From: Marisediminicola senii
GTDB lineage: Bacteria > Actinomycetota > Actinomycetes > Actinomycetales > Microbacteriaceae
DNA length: 64,000 bases
Assembly: GCF_011057645.1 (NCBI RefSeq)
Contig: NZ_JAALGE010000002.1
Span: 124,001-188,000 of the forward strand
Reading direction: 5' to 3'
The notes under the pieces: model-generated
The model's input: only the letters and a program-made list of their open reading frames with translations
Database searches by the model: none
Told to the model about the DNA's origin: nothing
Part shown: positions 60,555 to 64,000 of the stretch, piece after piece
Layout of the letters: the number at the start of each line of letters is the position of its first letter
Numbering within the stretch: position 1 is the first letter of the stretch
Program-made: the position numbers and the translations under genes

Positions 60555-61934
60555 TCACCACAGCGCGAGCCTGGCAAGGGCACGCAATGCATCGTCCGGC
60601 GGGGCAGGAGTGCGCCATAGACCCAGGGTCCCTAGAACATCGAGAACCGGTGCCACCAGAGCGCCGAAGCGCTTCGGTTGTAAGGGGCGGCACTCCCCAT
60701 CGGCATACCCGATCTCGGTCAACGCTCCCACCACGTGCCGCTCGGCGTCGCTTCGTACGGTGATGCCACCATCGGCCAGCCCCAGTGTCAGCAGTGTGCC
60801 CGCCTTGCGGCGCACATCGAGCATCTCCTGGCGCAACAGCATGCGGGCGATCCTGGTTGCGAGAATTGCGGGCCTTCCGATGGCCTCCCAGGTTGCCGCT
60901 CCCACGATGAGACGACCCCTGACAGCGCGGACGAGGTTCAAGCGCTCCGCAGAGACTCGAAGGGTGCGAATCGATGGGGTCAGCTCTTCGCGGTAGGACC
61001 CGCCCCCGCGGTATCGCCAGCCGAGGGTGGCCATGCCATCGTGAACGATGGCGGGCGGCATCCACCCGGCCTTAGTCAATCGGAGACCGTCGAACCCGAC
61101 GCGATCGAGGAGCCATTGATAGGGAGCCACGAGTCGGGCGATCTCATCAGAGTCGGCGAGGGTCGGCTCTGGAAATATCTGATCGCGGTGCAGATGCCGT
61201 CGTAAGTTCGATCGAGCAGAGACGGGCAGCATGGCAGCGAGCCCGACGAGCGGGGAGCCGGCGGTCAGGCGCGAGATGCCGACCAACCCGGACATGTCGT
61301 GTGACGGCGGCATGAACAGACGGGCCAATTCCGCCCGGGCGCCGGCGAGGTCGGGGCACTCCGGGTCGACGACGCCCCAGCGACCAGCCGAGCGGGCAGC
61401 CCAGGTGACACCCGCGAGGTGGTCGGGATGAGACGGATTGGCGAGTGCCGTAGCCAGCTTCTCGTGGTGCCCGACACCGCCGCAATCGTCGAAGGGTGCT
61501 CTTCGCTCGCCCGCGATGAGCTCGGCCGGGGCGTGCTCCGGCGCGGTGTCGTAGCGGGTCAGTTGCTCGATGAAATGCACCCACTCGTCACTCTCGTCGT
61601 AGAGGTACCAGAGCGGCCCGCCGTGTTGCATGGCCTCGCCGACCGTCGCGCCTGCGTAATGCTGCATACCGTCGATCGCATAGTCGCGCGAGGGGTCGCC
61701 CCATGCCCGCACCGGCCCATCTACCCGGGGAATCCCGTTACGGATCACCCATGGGTCGTCGTCGGTGAACCGCCGCAGATAGACGTTTTCCCAGTGGAAG
61801 ACCACCTGCAGAACGTCACTCAGCTGAGCGAGTGACAACGATTCGTCGACGTCGATGGTGCGCCAGATCTCCGGCTCGATTCCCACGATGCTGACGCGCA
61901 GCCTGAGCATGGAACGGGGCGTAATCGACGGCAC
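60555..61934 (-). CDS. pRiA4b ORF-3-like protein
   Basis: The 459-residue protein begins with a pRiA4b ORF-3 domain (about 8-170: RLRVSIVGIEPEIWRTIDVDESLSLAQLSDVLQ...FHWEN), a family often linked to mobile elements or plasmids. A long all-helical C-terminal region (about 200-459) has no recognised domain. No transposase or repeat is nearby, so mobility is not shown. GTG at 61934 is supported by TAGCGT six bases upstream. Confidence 0.85.
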   Translation of the reverse strand: MPSITPRSMLRLRVSIVGIEPEIWRTIDVDESLSLAQLSDVLQVVFHWENVYLRRFTDDDPWVIRNGIPRVDGPVRAWGDPSRDYAIDGMQHYAGATVGEAMQHGGPLWYLYDESDEWVHFIEQLTRYDTAPEHAPAELIAGERRAPFDDCGGVGHHEKLATALANPSHPDHLAGVTWAARSAGRWGVVDPECPDLAGARAELARLFMPPSHDMSGLVGISRLTAGSPLVGLAAMLPVSARSNLRRHLHRDQIFPEPTLADSDEIARLVAPYQWLLDRVGFDGLRLTKAGWMPPAIVHDGMATLGWRYRGGGSYREELTPSIRTLRVSAERLNLVRAVRGRLIVGAATWEAIGRPAILATRIARMLLRQEMLDVRRKAGTLLTLGLADGGITVRSDAERHVVGALTEIGYADGECRPLQPKRFGALVAPVLDVLGTLGLWRTPAPPDDALRALARLALW

Positions 61935-61940
61935 CCGGCC

Positions 61941-61946
61941 ACGCTA
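61941..61946 (-). promoter_or_regulatory. -10 hexamer of leaderless promoter, pRiA4b-like gene
   Basis: TAGCGT on the minus strand is six bases before the GTG. Confidence 0.5.
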
Positions 61947-62084
61947 GCCACCGGTCATCGCGGGTAGCGCGGGGTTGCACAGCACTCACTCGCCCATCCT
62001 GCTGTGCAGGAATGTCGGAGCCGTACAGGCCCCGCCCCGACGGTCTCCTCGGGGAGAGCGCCGGGTGACGGGGCCGGTAGCGTG

Positions 62085-62759
62085 CTACTCCTTGCCGTCC
62101 TCGAGCGGGATGAGCATGGTGCGGAACGGGCCATCCTCGACGTGGAGGTTCCAGATGCGGTCTGCGACATCGTGGATTCCATTGGACAGGTCGAGCTGCG
62201 GAATGGCTCCCGGAATGACGAGTTGCTTCACGCGAATCCCCTCATCCTCGAGCGCATCGTGGAGCATCTCCCCGTATGCACTCTCGGCGGGGAACGCGAC
62301 CGACGTGCCGGCAAAACCGGCGCGCGCTTTCACCGAGGTTCCCCCGTTGATCAGGATCACGCTGCCGCTGCCCGCCTCACGCATCGCCGGCAGCACTGCC
62401 CGCACCGAGTGGATGAGTCCGAGAGCCGAGAACTGCAATGCTTCCAGCGCCAGCTGAGGGGTCAGCTCGAGCACCGGTTTGAGGTAGTCCCGCGACGGAA
62501 GCGGGCTGTACTGCAGGGCGGTGATGGGGCCAAGCTCTTCCGCAGCGCGCGCGAGTGCGTCCTCCAGCGCCAACGGCTCCCGTACGTCTGCCGCGAAACC
62601 GCTGGCAGCGAAACCGCTCCCCCTGAGCTCGGCGGCCATGTCGTCGAGCTTCGGCTGGCTCCTCGAGATCAACGCGATGGAGAAGCCTTCGCGTCCGAAC
62701 CTCTGTGCGACGGCGGCTCCGAGCCCCGGTCCGGCTCCGATAATTGCAATAACTGGCAC
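62085..62759 (-). CDS. short-chain dehydrogenase-like protein lacking the YxxxK motif
   Basis: The 224-residue protein has a Rossmann GAGPGLGAAVAQRFG near 8-22 and SDR features to residue 130. The catalytic Tyr and Lys of the YxxxK motif are replaced: the aligned segment reads GTSVAFPAESAYGEML, with Phe in the Tyr position and Ser in the Lys position, and the central Ser is in INGGTS. Activity as an oxidoreductase is therefore doubtful. GTG at 62759 has a GAGAGG site. It is divergent from the PadR regulator. Confidence 0.8.
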   Translation of the reverse strand: MPVIAIIGAGPGLGAAVAQRFGREGFSIALISRSQPKLDDMAAELRGSGFAASGFAADVREPLALEDALARAAEELGPITALQYSPLPSRDYLKPVLELTPQLALEALQFSALGLIHSVRAVLPAMREAGSGSVILINGGTSVKARAGFAGTSVAFPAESAYGEMLHDALEDEGIRVKQLVIPGAIPQLDLSNGIHDVADRIWNLHVEDGPFRTMLIPLEDGKE

Positions 62760-62967
62760 GACGTGTTCCTCTCATCGGTGATTCTGTGGTGACCAATTAC
62801 TCGGTCGGCTTCGACGGGTTCGATTCTGGATGCCTTCACCAGCTCCACCGGATGGGCGACTGGCTCTCGACACCGAGACCGCGTCCCGTATGCGAACAGC
62901 CGTCTGCGCCATTGTCTTCCCACCGACGGCGAACGGATCAACAGGCCGCGCCCTCGTCGGTCGACAA

Positions 62968-63010
62968 CTGACTAGTTGCCAGACGGACTAGTCAGTCGTA
63001 CGATCTAGTC
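62968..63010 (+). promoter_or_regulatory. leaderless padR promoter with operator
   Basis: TTGCCA (62976-62981) and TACGAT (62999-63004) are 17 bases apart and TACGAT is six bases from the ATG. Perfect 9-base inverted repeats CTGACTAGT (62968-62976) and ACTAGTCAG (62987-62995) overlap the -35 and spacer, and CTAGTC at 63005-63010 repeats a half-site. PadR should repress itself here. Confidence 0.78.
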
Positions 63011-63364
63011 ATGGATGCTGACGAGTGGCCCAGTGAGTGGCTGCGGGGAGTGCTCGGTGTCTGCGTGCTGCGGGCGCTCCTCGATGGCCCGAGCTACGGT
63101 TACGCGATCACCCGTCGCCTCGCCGCAGCTGGCTTAGGCGACGTCAAGGGCGGCACGCTCTACCCCCTGCTCGCACGCCTCGAGGAGGCCCGATACGTCG
63201 AGGTCGAGTGGCGCGCGGGGGACGGAGGACCGGGACGCAAGTACTTCGCACTGACCGATCAGGGGCGCACGCATGCACGGTCGCTCGCCGCCCGCTGGGC
63301 TGCCTTCACCGCAATCACCCGCGAGCTCACCGACGGTGCACTCGAACACCACCGCGGCCGCTGA
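63011..63364 (+). CDS. PadR-family transcriptional regulator
   Basis: The 117-residue protein has a winged helix: LRGVLGVCVLRALLDGPSYGYAITRRL near 9-36 and KGGTLYPLLARLEEARYVEVEWRAGDGGPGRKYFALTDQGR near 46-88, all diagnostic of PadR. The paired gene downstream encodes a membrane protein, typical of PadR-HAAS (DUF1700) pairs that regulate by interaction. Its gene is preceded by an operator. Confidence 0.9.
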   Translation: MDADEWPSEWLRGVLGVCVLRALLDGPSYGYAITRRLAAAGLGDVKGGTLYPLLARLEEARYVEVEWRAGDGGPGRKYFALTDQGRTHARSLAARWAAFTAITRELTDGALEHHRGR

Positions 63365-63374
63365 CACGACCACC

Positions 63375-64000
63375 ATGAACCGACAGGACGTCACGATGAA
63401 CAATGGCGGGACCAGGGGCTTCGGATCCATCGACAGCTACACGCGGCTGGCGCCGAGTGTCGAGGAGAGCTGGATCGAGCAATTCGTGCTCGAGCAGCGT
63501 CTCATCGGGGTGCCGGGAACACGGATCGGCGACTCCCTCGTGCTCGTGGAGAGCCACGTCGCCGAGTCCGGCGAGAGTGCCCTGACCGCATTTGGTGACC
63601 CCAGGGCGTACGCGAAAGACGACGCGCCCGAGCAGTCTCCGACGTCATCCGATCGAATCGATCACGGGTGGCTTCTCGGGATCGTTCTCGGCCTGTGCGG
63701 CATGCTGCTCGCCACGTTCGGCCTCCAGGCCGGGTTCGCCGGTGAATCGGCCCTCCAGGTGACCGTGGGACATGTCGTTGTGGTCGCGATCGTTGCGGCC
63801 GCCCTTGCCCTGCTCATTCTCACTCCGCGTGCCATCATGCGGGCGGTCGCCCAGGGTCCGCTAGGTAGCTGGATCGTGTGGATGCTGCTACTCGCGGCGA
63901 TGGTCGGCGCGCTCTTCCTCCTGCCGCACCCGCTCGGGACCGTGGGTGTCCTCACCGCGTCGTGTATCGGGGCGATCCTGCTCACCGCCGGTGTCATCGT
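63375..64000 (+). CDS. HAAS/DUF1700-like membrane protein (partial)
   Basis: The open frame runs off the right end with 208 residues visible. Residues 1-90 are a soluble helical domain with DSYTRLAPSVEESWIEQFVLEQRLIGVPGTRIGDSLVLVESHVAESGESA as the central part, similar to HAAS. Three or four membrane helices follow from about residue 96. PadR-linked proteins of this type act as sensor partners. ATG at 63375; a second ATG at 63396 is an option. It lies 11 bases after padR, so the two are one operon. Confidence 0.75.
   Translation, partial: MNRQDVTMNNGGTRGFGSIDSYTRLAPSVEESWIEQFVLEQRLIGVPGTRIGDSLVLVESHVAESGESALTAFGDPRAYAKDDAPEQSPTSSDRIDHGWLLGIVLGLCGMLLATFGLQAGFAGESALQVTVGHVVVVAIVAAALALLILTPRAIMRAVAQGPLGSWIVWMLLLAAMVGALFLLPHPLGTVGVLTASCIGAILLTAGVI

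Noticed and set aside
60555-61934. Mobile element at the pRiA4b-like gene
   Set aside because: The domain is sometimes found in mobile elements, but no transposase, inverted repeats or composition change is seen here.

Overview
The window is a high-GC chromosomal segment with codon use, short leaders and gene order typical of an actinobacterium, most likely a member of the Microbacteriaceae. Evidence for this is the actinobacterial DapD, FdxA, DUF3107 and DUF3117 proteins, the mycothiol-type PIG-L deacetylase, IdeR/DtxR-type iron boxes, and a strong excess of the hexamer GGATGC/GCATCC. Almost all of it is ordinary core genome. I see no rRNA, tRNA, CRISPR array, phage or insertion sequence.

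Layout. 1-7233: end of an AdnA-like recombination helicase, DUF3107, a ferritin-like MiaE relative and the DEAD-box helicase rhlE (the order recalls mycobacterial Rv3202c-Rv3211), then a PHP phosphoesterase, an EEP-family protein and aminopeptidase P. 7279-13636: a stress protein, a CBS/MgtE-N protein, DUF1003, Mrp, a LysR regulator, TatB, an O-methyltransferase and DUF3117. 13735-19930: dapE and dapD divergent, gltA, and a pigL-fdxA-dapC operon; dapD, dapC and dapE cover the succinylase branch of lysine and meso-diaminopimelate synthesis. 20003-23423: iron-boxed efeUOB. 23455-25844: typA and a lipoprotein. 26122-31562: a dipeptide/oligopeptide ABC importer. 31828-34716: a CPBP protein and a DUF485/ActP-type symporter pair.

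34834-39346 is gcvT-gcvH-gcvP behind a single-aptamer glycine riboswitch. 39628-43817 holds an SGNH hydrolase and an RHH regulator-DUF4097-ABC exporter cassette. 43893-48761 holds small single genes, including an AhpD-like protein, DoxX, an HhH glycosylase, an alpha/beta hydrolase, TerC and a GNAT. 48899-53672 is DUF2975 - XRE regulator - a 1331-residue zinc-ribbon membrane protein, the least understood locus. 53717-57751 is an iron-boxed siderophore ABC importer. 57965-64000 holds a PucR-like regulator, several DUF proteins, an atypical SDR and a PadR/HAAS-type pair running off the right end.

Two themes cut across the gene list. At least twelve genes have a TANNNT-like -10 hexamer exactly six bases before the start codon, which predicts leaderless mRNAs and settles several start choices. 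Two small regulators (RHH and PadR) have perfect inverted repeats laid over such leaderless promoters, a compact autoregulatory design.
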